This document shows positions 1 to 10,747 of a stretch of 64,000 nt of DNA, piece after piece. This stretch comes from Labilithrix sp. Its GTDB lineage: Bacteria > Myxococcota_A > Polyangia > Polyangiales > Polyangiaceae. The stretch is taken from assembly GCA_019637155.1 (NCBI GenBank), contig JAHBWE010000007.1, forward strand, positions 1 to 64,000, read 5' to 3'. The notes below the pieces were generated by a model that had not been told where the DNA came from, searched no databases, and saw nothing but the letters and a program-made list of their open reading frames with translations. A program made the position numbers and the translations under genes. Every line of letters begins with the position of its first letter. The first letter of the stretch is position 1.

Positions 1-1
1 C

Positions 2-751
2 TTCGTCAGCGCGGACGGCGAGCGCTGTCCGGCGCGAGAGTGGCTCGAGGTCGATCATCGCCAGCCGCGCGCGCTCGGCGGCGCCGGCACGATCGAGAAC
101 GTCCGTATCCTCTGTCGCGCACACAATCGACTCGCCGCAGAGCAAGCCTTCGGCGTCGAGCACGTCGCGCGCAAGATCGAGGAAGCACGTGCCGCGCGCG
201 CCGCCGCCGAACCCAGCGCGCCCCCGAACCTGATCGGCCGGCCAGCCAGCACGACGTCGCCGCACTCTCCGACGTCGACGCCCCCGGCAACGCAGGCGGT
301 CGCGCGCGGTCCAGTGGCTGCGAATACGGGGGTCGCCACGCTTGCCCACGACGTGGACGCGAGCGTCGGTTCGGCGGCGTCGGCGGCCGCGAATGCGGGC
401 GTCGCCAGTGCGACGGACGCGAGCGTTGTCGGGTCCGCGACGCTGGTGGCCGCGAATGCGGGCGTCGCCAGTGCGACGGACGCGAGCGTCGTCGGGTCCG
501 CGACGCTGGTGGCCGGGGGCGGGGATGGTCCGGGCGACGACAAGGTCGATCCGCGCCGTCGCGGATCGCTTGGTGCGTTCGCGCCGGTGCCGCACGACGA
601 CCGGACGCCGCGCGAGGTCGTCCGCTTCGCGCTCGTCCGCCTTGGGTTTCGCGACCGAGACGTCGGCACCGCGCTCGCGCGACTGCCCTCGACCGTGTGG
701 TCGGAGCCGCTCGACGTCGCCGTGCGCGCCGCGCTCCGCCTGCTCACGTAG
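2..751 (+). CDS. HNH endonuclease, 3' part (5' end outside window)
   Basis: The gene enters from the left edge, so its start is not visible; 249 codons remain. The first 60 residues carry an HNH nuclease core: a Cys pair, LEVDHR (catalytic His), a GG-T-EN turn, then LCRAHN with the last metal-binding His and Asn. This fits the HNH family, which cuts DNA using a divalent metal. After the nuclease comes an Ala/Val/Thr-rich linker with an almost exact 21-residue duplication. The last 45 residues contain ALVRLGFRDRDVGTAL, which looks like the three-helix C-terminal domain of RuvA. The role of that tail is inferred only from resemblance. The substrate is unknown, and no partner gene is visible on this side. 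Confidence 0.75.
   Translation, partial: FVSADGERCPAREWLEVDHRQPRALGGAGTIENVRILCRAHNRLAAEQAFGVEHVARKIEEARAARAAAEPSAPPNLIGRPASTTSPHSPTSTPPATQAVARGPVAANTGVATLAHDVDASVGSAASAAANAGVASATDASVVGSATLVAANAGVASATDASVVGSATLVAGGGDGPGDDKVDPRRRGSLGAFAPVPHDDRTPREVVRFALVRLGFRDRDVGTALARLPSTVWSEPLDVAVRAALRLLT
386..511 (+). repeat. Two tandem 63-bp in-frame repeats in the HNH linker
   Basis: Two adjacent 63-bp units (386-448 and 449-511) differ by one T/C change. They encode two copies of a 21-residue Ala/Val/Ser-rich segment (AANAGVASATDASVVGSATL, then V). A more diverged copy may precede them from about 311. The length is a multiple of three, so the frame is kept. This looks like recent slippage or unequal crossing-over in a linker. 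Confidence 0.85.
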
Positions 752-970
752 ACCATCGGTCCAGGCGAACAACAGGGACGCACGCGCGGAGCGACGTCGA
801 CGACGCGCGCTCTCGAGCGACGTGTGGAGGGGGTTGCTCGAGCGCCTGCGCGTCGGCTGGACGGTCGCGCGCGGTCCGTGCGGTGACACGAGAGGCCGAG
901 CGAGAGGAACCAAGGACGATCGCTTCGATCGCCGAGGACTCCCGCCGGTTTTCCTAATACTCTGAATGCA

Positions 971-1273
971 TCCGCCGATTCGCATCGACGGAGAGTTGTT
1001 CGCCCGCGTCACATCTGGCGCTGAACGAGCTTCAACGGAGCCGCCGATTGGTATCGGCGGAGAGGGGATCGTCATCACGTCCTGGGCACTCGACAGCGGC
1101 TTGCTTCAATGGAGCCGCCGATAGGTATCGGCGGAGAGATCCGCGAGGAGACCGCGCGCATCCGCATCGAGGCGCGACTGGAGCCGCCTATCGGCGGAGA
1201 GCGTCTCGCGCCGGGGGCCAGCGCGCTGGCTCCCGGCTCGTCCCTTCACGGAGCCGCCGATTCGGAGCGGCAG
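971..1273. repeat. Array of five palindromes spaced about 70 bp apart
   Basis: The stretch 752-1327 holds no convincing gene. Within it are five related dyads. The best copies are at 1041-1060 and 1115-1134: an 8-bp stem CCGCCGAT/ATCGGCGG around a 4-nt loop (TGGT, AGGT), each framed by GAG on the left and AGAG on the right. A mutated copy lies at 972-991, a shortened one at 1184-1197 and a decayed one at 1254-1273. Starts are 69-74 bp apart, and the sequences between them are unrelated. A separate 12-bp-stem hairpin at 1211-1236 sits in the last gap and could end transcription. The rest of 752-1327 shows nothing I recognise. Confidence 0.7.
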
Positions 1274-1327
1274 TGAGCCTGTGGCGACCGTCGTAGTTGC
1301 GCGCAGGCGCCCACGGGTCCGGGCGCG

Positions 1328-2731
1328 TTACAGCCGCGCGGGGGCGGGCTCGGCTTGGTTGCTGGCGGTGCCGTTTTGGTAGCGCTCCAGTTTGCGGTAG
1401 AGGGTGCGGCGGTCGAAGCCTAGGACTTGGGCGGCGCGGCTCTTGTTGCCGCCGACGAGCGAGAGGACGCGGAGGATGTAGCGGCGCTCCAGCTCGTCGA
1501 TCGTCACGATCTCCTCCGGCTGGTTGGCCGAGACGACGAAGCGCTCCGGACGGAAGGTCTTCACCTTCTCCGGCAGATCGTCGATCTCGATCTTCGAGCC
1601 GCGCGCGAGGGCGACCGCGCCGTCGAGGCAGTTCTCGAGCTCGCGCACGTTGCCCGGCCACGAATAGCTGATCAGCTTCTCCGCCGCCGAGGGCGAGAGA
1701 TCGACCTCCGGCTTGCCGTGACGCTCGCCGTAGATCTTGAGGAAGTGGCGCGCGAGGTGGAGCACGTCGCCGCCACGCTCGCGGAGCGGGGGCACGTCGA
1801 TCTTCACGACGTTGATGCGATAGAAGAGGTCCTCGCGGAAACGCTTCTCGTAGACCTCGTCTTCGAGGACGCGGTTCGTCGCGGCGATGAGGCGCGCGTC
1901 GAAGGGGATCTCGCGGTTCGAGCCGACCGGGCGGACCTTGCGCTCCTGCAGCGCGCGAAGGAGCTTCGGCTGGATCTCGAGCGGCAGCTCGCCGATCTCG
2001 TCGAGGAAGAGCGTGCCGCCGTCGGCCTGGAGGAAGAGACCGGTGCGCTGCATCTTCGCGTCCGTGAACGCGCCCTTCTCGTGGCCGAACAGCTCGCTCT
2101 CGATGAGCGACGCAGGGACCGCCGCGCAGTTGATCGCGACGAACGGACCCTCCTTGCGCTTGCCCTGATCGTGGATCGCGCGCGCGACGAGCTCCTTGCC
2201 CGTGCCCGTCTCGCCGTGGATGAGGACGCCCGCGTCGCTGTCCGCCACGCGCTGCACGAGCGTGAACACGCGGCGCATCGAGGCGCTCGAGCCGACGACG
2301 CTCGGGATGTTCACGTCGTCGATCGCGACCTCGGTGCGAAGACGCTTCACCTCGTCGGAGAGGCCCTTGTGCCGGAGCGCGCGGTTCGCGGCGACGGAGA
2401 GGAGCTTCGGATCGACCGGCTTCACGATGAAGTCGTACGCGCCGACGCGCATCGCGCCGATCGCCGTCTCGAGCGAGCCCTGCCCCGTGATGACGACGAC
2501 CGGGACGTTCGGGCGCGTTCCCAGCACGCGCTCGCACAGCTCGAGGCCACCCATCTCCGGCATCTGGAGATCCGTGATGACGAGGTCGAAATCGACCGCG
2601 CCCACCAGCTCCAGCGCCGCCTCCGCTGAGGTGCACGTCGTGACCGCGAAGCCCTCCCGTTCGAGGCTCAGCTTGAGGAGGTCACAGGTCTCCTGCTCGT
2701 CGTCGACGGCGAGGACTCGGCGTTCGCTCAT
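1328..2731 (-). CDS. NtrC-family sigma54-dependent response regulator
   Basis: This 467-residue protein has the full NtrC layout. The receiver spans about 5-118, with acidic residues D10/D11, phosphoacceptor D54 in VITDLQMPEMGG, T82 and K104. The AAA+ domain spans about 145-380, with Walker A GETGTGKE (173-180), loop GAFTDA (220-225), Walker B LFLDEIGELP and an arginine finger region. A Fis-type helix-turn-helix lies at about 410-455. GAFTDA replaces the usual GAFTGA that contacts sigma54; this variant occurs in working activators. The start is the ATG directly before VLAVDDE; longer readings add only low-complexity residues. No histidine kinase is adjacent, so its partner is unknown. It should activate sigma54 promoters when phosphorylated. 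Confidence 0.93.
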   Translation of the reverse strand: MSERRVLAVDDEQETCDLLKLSLEREGFAVTTCTSAEAALELVGAVDFDLVITDLQMPEMGGLELCERVLGTRPNVPVVVITGQGSLETAIGAMRVGAYDFIVKPVDPKLLSVAANRALRHKGLSDEVKRLRTEVAIDDVNIPSVVGSSASMRRVFTLVQRVADSDAGVLIHGETGTGKELVARAIHDQGKRKEGPFVAINCAAVPASLIESELFGHEKGAFTDAKMQRTGLFLQADGGTLFLDEIGELPLEIQPKLLRALQERKVRPVGSNREIPFDARLIAATNRVLEDEVYEKRFREDLFYRINVVKIDVPPLRERGGDVLHLARHFLKIYGERHGKPEVDLSPSAAEKLISYSWPGNVRELENCLDGAVALARGSKIEIDDLPEKVKTFRPERFVVSANQPEEIVTIDELERRYILRVLSLVGGNKSRAAQVLGFDRRTLYRKLERYQNGTASNQAEPAPARL

Positions 2732-2964
2732 GGTCGCGCTACCAAAGCAGGGAGCATGCCCGCCGCAGAAATGCGGGCGAAATGCTGGATTTTCGAGGCT
2801 GCGAGCGCGCGCGCGGTCCGCTCGACGCGCGTCACACTTGGCGTCTTTTGCCCCGATCCGCGGCGGACGCGCACGCCGCACGGCGCCGAGCCCTCGGGGC
2901 GAGCATGCACGAAATGTAGGACACGCTGAAAAGCGAGGGACCCCGCGAGCTTGTTTCGGCTTGG
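2732..2964. promoter_or_regulatory. Divergent intergenic region, NtrC-type regulator / Ser/Thr kinase
   Basis: These 233 bp separate two genes transcribed away from each other, so both promoters should lie here. I see no sigma54 -24/-12 motif, clear -35/-10 pair or strong dyad that I would name. Confidence 0.4.
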
Positions 2965-4437
<1,473 letters not shown>

Positions 4438-4452
4438 TCCTTCAGCCGTCCC

Positions 4453-5403
4453 GTGCGGTCCTCTTTCCTTCGCACCGTCCTCTTCGTCCTCTTCACCGTC
4501 ATCACGATGATGCCGGCGGCGGCGTGGGCGGACGCGAAGAGCGACGCGAAGACGGCGAAGTCGCGCCAGACCGAGGCCGCGAAGCTCAAGAAGGAAGCGG
4601 ACGGCCTCATGGGCCAGGACCGCTACGCCGACGCGCTCGCGCTGTACCAGAAGGCGTACGAGCTCTCGTCCGATCCCGCGTTGCTCTACAACCAGGGCCG
4701 CGCGCTCGAGGCGATGGGCGAATATCCCGAAGCCATCGACAAGCTCGAAAAATTCGAAAAAGACGCTTCGCCCTCCCTCCGCGCGAAGGTCCCCGCGCTG
4801 AAGGAGCTCATCACCGACCTGAAGAACCGCATCGCGACGCTCGTGGTGACGACGAACGCTCCCGGCGCGCGCCTCCTCGTCCGCGGCAAGGACGCGGGCA
4901 CGGTTGCGGGGGAGCTGAAGCTCCGCACGCGCGGCGGTCCGGCGACGGTGGAGGTCGCGGCCGAGGGCTACATCACGTTCAAGAAGGACGTCGAGCTCGC
5001 GGCCGGCTCCACGGTGAAGGTCGACGCGCAGCTGCAGCTCAAGAAGTCGGACGCCGTCATCTTCGTCCGCAGCCGGCCGCCCTCCGACATCAGCGTCGAC
5101 GGCAAGGCGATCGGCCGCGTGCCGCTCGAGTTCCGCCTGCCGGCCGGACGCTACACCCTCGCCGCCGACGCCCCCGGCTACGAGACCGAGACCGTCCCGA
5201 TGACGCTCTCCCTCGGCGACCGCCGCGAGCTCGACATCGAGCTCCGGAAGTCACCGAAGATCACCGGGCGCTGGTGGTTCTGGGCCTCTATTGCCGCGGT
5301 CGTCGTGACCGGCGCCGCGATCGGCGCCTACGTGGCCTTCACGACGGAGCGCGAGCCGGAGCCCGGCACGTTCGGCGGCGGCGTCCGCCCGTTCCAGCCG
5401 TAG
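4453..5403 (+). CDS. TPR and PEGA-domain envelope protein
   Basis: A 316-residue exported protein. A signal peptide covers about 1-26 (cleavage after AWA), which requires the GTG start. TPR-like helices follow at about 30-100 (DRYADALALYQKAYEL and YPEAIDKLEKF). Two PEGA-type beta repeats lie at about 130-195 and 200-265, the second with PSDISVDGKAIGRVP. A C-terminal membrane helix (WWFWASIAAVVVTGAAIGAY) ends in a short tail. PEGA domains are thought to bind surface polysaccharide or protein partners; here that is family knowledge only. Spacing suggests co-transcription with the kinase upstream, so it may be its substrate, sensor or partner. Confidence 0.85.
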   Translation: MRSSFLRTVLFVLFTVITMMPAAAWADAKSDAKTAKSRQTEAAKLKKEADGLMGQDRYADALALYQKAYELSSDPALLYNQGRALEAMGEYPEAIDKLEKFEKDASPSLRAKVPALKELITDLKNRIATLVVTTNAPGARLLVRGKDAGTVAGELKLRTRGGPATVEVAAEGYITFKKDVELAAGSTVKVDAQLQLKKSDAVIFVRSRPPSDISVDGKAIGRVPLEFRLPAGRYTLAADAPGYETETVPMTLSLGDRRELDIELRKSPKITGRWWFWASIAAVVVTGAAIGAYVAFTTEREPEPGTFGGGVRPFQP

Positions 5404-5420
5404 CCGCGCTCACGCGCCGC

Positions 5421-6584
5421 TCAATCTCCGCCGGCGTCGGGCGGATCCGGGGGCGGGGGCGGCGGGCCGCCGTCGTTCTGGCGGAAGTTGGCGCAGTTGC
5501 CCGCGTCGCACGAGCTCACCTTCCCGCAGCCCGCGTCCTTCGCGCACGTGCGCGTGCACGTGCCGCCGAAACAGTGAATGTCGTCGCACGACGGCGCGTC
5601 GTCGGCGCCGACCGCTCCGCACGCCATCGTGTTCGTGGCGCCCGCCATCGTGATGCTCAGACACGTGTTGGTCGTGTCCGCGCAGTTGAAGATACAGGTC
5701 GACGCGTCGCACGCGAGGTTCGAGCAGTGCGCACCGCCCGGCGTGAGCCCGTCGCAGTCGTAGGTGCACGTCCGGCCGCTGCCGGGGTTCAGGCAGCTGA
5801 CTTGCGCGCAGTCGCCGGGCCGCTTGCAGTTGAAGCGACAGTTGAGGCTCGGGTCGGGGCACTTCGTCTCGCTCGTGCAGCGGATCTCGGAGCAGTCGAA
5901 CAAACACGTCGTGTCGTTGTCGACGCACCGGCCCTTCGCCTCGACGCACTTGCCGCACGGTCCGGCGTCGGGTGTGCCGGTGTCCTTCTTCTCCGGCTCG
6001 CGATCGGAGACGCCGGTCGCGTCCTCGATCGCGTTCGCGTCGGGCTCGTCCGGCGTGTTCGGGATCGCGTCGACGGGCGCGCAACGCCCGCCCTTCACGC
6101 AGACGAGGTCGTCGGGGCACTGCACGCCGGCGCAGTCCGGCTCGATCATGATGGTGACGGGGACGTCCGTTCCTTCGAGGAAGCGCGCGAGCCGCTTCGT
6201 GATGATGCAGTTCTTCGCGGGGTTGTCCTCGGAGTCGCAATCGCTCGCCGAGTTGTCGCCGAGGCCGGCGACGACGCGGATCCCGATCTGCCCGTTCTTG
6301 TCCTCTCCCGGTCGAATCACGAGCGTGCCGACCGAACCGGACCGGTTGAGGCAACCCGACTGGAAGTCCCGAAGCGGGGCGCGCTCGAGGTCGTCGATGT
6401 TCTTCGGCGACGCGACGGCGATGCCCGTCTGGTTGAGGCGCAGCCCTTCGCCCTCGCAGAGGTCGGAGTACGTCCGGACCTCGATCGTGATCGTCGTGGC
6501 CGACGCGCAGTTGGTCGCGGCGAGGCTCAGCGCCGTCCCGGCCACCGCGACACCGATCAACGCCCCGAGTCGGACGGTCCGCAT
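5421..6584 (-). CDS. Cys-rich secreted protein
   Basis: A 387-residue exported protein with a hydrophobic leader (RLGALIGVAVAGTALSLAA) ending near the Cys of NCASA; the cysteine context is not a standard lipobox. The first half (about 30-180) resembles an N-terminal domain I have seen in myxobacterial surface proteins but cannot name. An acidic linker follows, and the last 170 residues hold about two dozen cysteines in short C-x-F-x-C / C-x-Y-x-C modules (CRFNC, CTYDC, CIFNC), then a Pro/Gly-rich end. This implies an oxidised extracellular domain. The start is the ATG before the leader; it is divergent from the next TPR gene. Function unknown. Confidence 0.75.
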   Translation of the reverse strand: MRTVRLGALIGVAVAGTALSLAATNCASATTITIEVRTYSDLCEGEGLRLNQTGIAVASPKNIDDLERAPLRDFQSGCLNRSGSVGTLVIRPGEDKNGQIGIRVVAGLGDNSASDCDSEDNPAKNCIITKRLARFLEGTDVPVTIMIEPDCAGVQCPDDLVCVKGGRCAPVDAIPNTPDEPDANAIEDATGVSDREPEKKDTGTPDAGPCGKCVEAKGRCVDNDTTCLFDCSEIRCTSETKCPDPSLNCRFNCKRPGDCAQVSCLNPGSGRTCTYDCDGLTPGGAHCSNLACDASTCIFNCADTTNTCLSITMAGATNTMACGAVGADDAPSCDDIHCFGGTCTRTCAKDAGCGKVSSCDAGNCANFRQNDGGPPPPPPDPPDAGGD

Positions 6585-6651
6585 CCTCTTACTATAGCCG
6601 ATCTGGCTGAGCTGGCCCGTGGTGTGCTTCAGTGGCGTTTGCTTGGGGAAA

Positions 6652-7689
6652 ATGCGCCGATCCATCGCGGCTGGGCTGGTGCTCGGGGCCGCGGTCCTCC
6701 ACCGGGGGCCTGCGTGGGCGGGCGATCCCGATCTCGAGCGCGCGCGGGCGCTCTTCGAGGAGGCGGGGGAGCTGGAGCGGCACGGCAACTGGTCGGGCGC
6801 AGAGGAGCGTCTCCGCCAGGCGCTCCGCCTCCGCGAGACGCCGCAGCTCCACTACGCGCTCGGCTGGGCGCTCGAGAACGACGACAAGCTCCTCGAAGCG
6901 AAGGCCGAGTACGAGACCGCGATGAAGCAGGGGCAGAACCGCTCGGGCGGAGAGGAGGCCACGCGCCTCGCGTCGGCGCGCCTCGCCGATCTCGAGAAGA
7001 AGATGCCCGTCATCAAGGTCCGCGTCACCGGCGCGTCGAAGGCGAGCGCGCGCGTCATCGTCGACGGCAAGGAAGTGAAGCGCGACGACGACGTCGCGAT
7101 CCTCAACGTGAACCCGGGCTCGCACGTCATTCGCGTCGAGCGCACGGGGACCGACGAGTCGATCGAGCAGATGGCGTACGTCGGCCGCGGCACGGTGCGG
7201 AGCGTCGACGTGGACACCGGCGCCGCCGTGGCAGGCCGCGACACGACGCAAGACCGCCACGCTCCGCCGCCGCTGCGGATGTCCGACGCCTCGAGCAGCG
7301 CGCCGGGAGACGACCTCCTCCCGTGGGTGTTCGTCGGCGCCGGCACCGCCCTCGTGCTGGGCGGCATCATCGTCTTCGCCGCGTCGGCGGGCGACGCGAG
7401 CACGCGCGACGAGATGCACTCGAGCTGGTGCGTCGCGACGCGCTGCAACGGAAACCGCGCGTCGGTCCCGGAGACGCCGGAAGCGGCCGCGTTCCGCCGT
7501 CGGGCCTCGGACGCCGCCGACGCAGGCAACACGAAGCAGGCGATCGGCATCGCGATGGGGAGCCTCGGCCTCGCCGCCGGCGCCCTCGGCGCGTACTTCT
7601 TCATGACCTCGAAGAAGACCGACGCCCCTCGCGCGAGCGTGAGCCCCCTCCCCGGCGGCGGCTACGCGAGCGCCGCGTTCTCGTTCTAG
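6652..7689 (+). CDS. TPR-containing membrane protein with PEGA-like domain
   Basis: A 345-residue exported protein. I chose the ATG preceded by GGGGA rather than the GTG codons 33 bp upstream, because it begins directly at a signal peptide (RRSIAAGLVLGAAVL, cleavage after AWA). TPR-like helices lie at about 25-100. A beta-rich region near 125-190 resembles a PEGA repeat (VIVDGKEV). Two hydrophobic segments follow near the C-terminus (WVFVGAGTALVLGGIIVFAA; GIAMGSLGLAAGALGAYFF) with a short cysteine-bearing loop between them. The architecture parallels the PEGA protein downstream of the first kinase. Function unknown. It ends 7 bp from the oppositely oriented coiled-coil gene. Confidence 0.75.
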   Translation: MRRSIAAGLVLGAAVLHRGPAWAGDPDLERARALFEEAGELERHGNWSGAEERLRQALRLRETPQLHYALGWALENDDKLLEAKAEYETAMKQGQNRSGGEEATRLASARLADLEKKMPVIKVRVTGASKASARVIVDGKEVKRDDDVAILNVNPGSHVIRVERTGTDESIEQMAYVGRGTVRSVDVDTGAAVAGRDTTQDRHAPPPLRMSDASSSAPGDDLLPWVFVGAGTALVLGGIIVFAASAGDASTRDEMHSSWCVATRCNGNRASVPETPEAAAFRRRASDAADAGNTKQAIGIAMGSLGLAAGALGAYFFMTSKKTDAPRASVSPLPGGGYASAAFSF

Positions 7690-7696
7690 TCCGAAG

Positions 7697-8095
7697 TTAG
7701 CGACCTTCGTTCAACCCGCGCATCTGCGCTTCGAGCGTGCCCACGCGCCCCTCGAGGGTGTCCATCCGGCTCGAACCGTCGAGCGAGACGCCGAGCGTCT
7801 CATGGCTGATGCGCGCCACGCGCATCACCGTCTGCTTGAGGTCCTTGAGCTCGGCGCGCAGCTCGGCGCCGAGGGACTCGAGTCGTTCGTTCGTCGCGTC
7901 GAGTCGTTCGTTCGTCGCGTCGAGTCGTTCGTTCGTCGCGTCGAGTCGTTCGTTCGTCGCGTCGAGACGGGCGTTCGTTGCGTCGATGCGGTAGCTGAGC
8001 TCGTTTCGGAGGCTCACGATCTCCGCCTTCGATTCGAGGACGCCGTCGCGGATCTGCTTCAAGATCTCCACGGTCAGGTCGATCGGCTCGGCCAT
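7697..8095 (-). CDS. Coiled-coil protein with perfect heptad repeats
   Basis: A 132-residue cytoplasmic protein with no signal peptide. It has a short N-terminal helix (DLTVEILKQIRDGV), then a continuous coiled coil. At its centre are four identical LDATNER heptads (about 44-71), preceded by a related ARLDATN unit. A second helical stretch and a C-terminal segment LEGRVGTLEAQM follow. Heptad hydrophobics at regular positions predict a parallel dimer or trimer. It lies 23 bp downstream of a Ser/Thr kinase on the same strand, so co-expression is likely. It may be a scaffold or substrate of that kinase; this is inference only. Confidence 0.75.
   Translation of the reverse strand: MAEPIDLTVEILKQIRDGVLESKAEIVSLRNELSYRIDATNARLDATNERLDATNERLDATNERLDATNERLESLGAELRAELKDLKQTVMRVARISHETLGVSLDGSSRMDTLEGRVGTLEAQMRGLNEGR
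7880..7984 (-). repeat. 21-bp tandem repeats coding for heptads
   Basis: Four identical 21-bp units occupy 7880-7963 and a fifth, changed at several bases, follows at 7964-7984. Each unit encodes one seven-residue turn of coiled coil. Base-perfect identity across four units suggests recent expansion by slippage; unit number may differ between strains. Confidence 0.92.
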
Positions 8096-8118
8096 AAACC
8101 CCAGCGTAGCACGCGAGC

Positions 8119-9567
<1,449 letters not shown>

Positions 9568-9804
9568 GATGGCCGCTCATTCAAGGCCCGTTCCCAGCCA
9601 CGTCGCCGCAGCGCGAGCTCGAGCGCACGAGCCAAGTGGCGCCAATTGCTCGCGTCTCGACACGAGCGACAAACGCGAAGCGCGCATGATCGCCACACAG
9701 TGGAGAGTGGCGTCACGCGCGCAGAAATGTTCGCGTTTCGGTGAGACGTTCGGCGGTCACCGCGCCGACCAGCGCAGGTGACCGCGTGACGTCCTACTCC
9801 GCCG

Positions 9805-10293
9805 TTATTTCACCTGGCAGAAGCCTTGGCCGCCGCAGCGACCCGTGAAGACGTCCGCCTGAGCCGTGCATGCTGCAACGTTGTCCGTACTGACCGGCGT
9901 GCACTCGATCGTGCAGAACGTGCCGGCCGTTCCGCCGCCACCGCCACCGCCGCCGCCGCCACCACCGCTGCCCTGCTGCCGGCAGTGACCACTCTCGCAC
10001 TCGGCGTTGCCGGTCGCGTCCTGGCTCGCGCATGCTGCGCCGTTCTTCTTCTTCGTGCTACCGCCGTCGCCGCCCGCATCAGCGCCACCCGACGAGCTGC
10101 TCGACGACGAGCTGCTGCTCGACGAGGATGACGAGCTACCCGAGCTGCTCGTGCTCGAGCTCGAGCTGGAGGTGGACGACGACGACGTGTTCGCCGGCGT
10201 ATCGTCATCGTCACCGCATGCGGCGATGCCGCAGGCCACAACGGCGATCAACCCAACCGCAACGTATCCGATGCTCTTGTTCGCAACGCGCAT
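9805..10293 (-). CDS. Small lipoprotein with poly-Ser and poly-Gly linkers
   Basis: A 162-residue predicted lipoprotein. The signal peptide ends at lipobox IAAC with the lipidated Cys at 26, followed by GDDDD. A Ser/Thr tract of more than 30 residues tethers a Cys-containing globular part (about 80-162), which is interrupted by a run of 12 Gly. Acidic residues after the Cys do not match the known Lol-avoidance Asp at +2 exactly (Gly is at +2), so outer membrane sorting is plausible. The ATG start has a strong site (GGAGGG, 10 nt upstream), which excludes the TTG further up. Function unknown; divergent from the next small lipoprotein. Confidence 0.8.
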   Translation of the reverse strand: MRVANKSIGYVAVGLIAVVACGIAACGDDDDTPANTSSSSTSSSSSSTSSSGSSSSSSSSSSSSSSSSGGADAGGDGGSTKKKNGAACASQDATGNAECESGHCRQQGSGGGGGGGGGGGGTAGTFCTIECTPVSTDNVAACTAQADVFTGRCGGQGFCQVK

Positions 10294-10380
10294 GGCTAAG
10301 GAACCCTCCAACCATCGAGCGTATCGGAGCCCGAAATTGCGGGCCGTTACACGGACGTTACATTGCGTCGCATCCCTCGC

Positions 10381-10743
10381 ATGAACGCCAACTTCTGGAG
10401 CTTCATCGCGCTCCCGACCGTCTCGTGTGGCGGGGCGCTCTTTGCCATCGTCTCGTGTTCGAGCGGGATCGACTTTGATCCGAGCGACTACGACACGACC
10501 TGCGCGACCGCGAGCGACTGCATGCTGGTCGTCCCTATGGCGGATTGCTTCCGCTGCTGCTCCGAAACGGTCGCTGTCAAGGGAACCTCGGAGGTAGCGG
10601 AAGACCAGCGGGCCGCCGAAGAGTCGTGCCGCGTGGATGGCGTCGACATCCGTGAATGCGGCATCGGCGGTTGTGAATGGCTCGTGGCTGTCTGCGAGGA
10701 AGGGCGTTGTCGTGCCACGATGGACTTTGACGCTGGAATGTGA
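10381..10743 (+). CDS. Small Cys-rich lipoprotein
   Basis: A 120-residue predicted lipoprotein: signal peptide with lipobox IVSC, then a compact domain with nine or more cysteines (CATASDCMLV, CFRCC, ECGIGGCEW, CEEGRCRA). The pattern ASDC...C resembles small Cys-rich surface proteins common in myxobacteria that carry no assigned role. The ATG is chosen because it starts the signal peptide; no strong ribosome site is visible. The stop lies 4 bp from the serpin stop on the other strand, so the two transcripts must overlap at their 3' ends. Confidence 0.75.
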   Translation: MNANFWSFIALPTVSCGGALFAIVSCSSGIDFDPSDYDTTCATASDCMLVVPMADCFRCCSETVAVKGTSEVAEDQRAAEESCRVDGVDIRECGIGGCEWLVAVCEEGRCRATMDFDAGM

Positions 10744-10747
10744 GCCC

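Noticed and set aside
971-1273. CRISPR array
   Set aside because: Only five copies, each different, one internally shortened; gaps vary from 42 to 48 bp and no cas gene is in view.
9900-10200. Frameshift or slippage error in the poly-Ser and poly-Gly tracts
   Set aside because: The frame stays open with a lipobox before and a Cys-rich end after; a similar linker occurs in the lipoprotein at 16.8 kb.
10744-10747. A terminator between the convergent small lipoprotein and serpin genes
   Set aside because: Only 4 bp separate the stops and no hairpin is visible; the same holds at 19093, 20395, 36891 and the overlapping ends at 45592.
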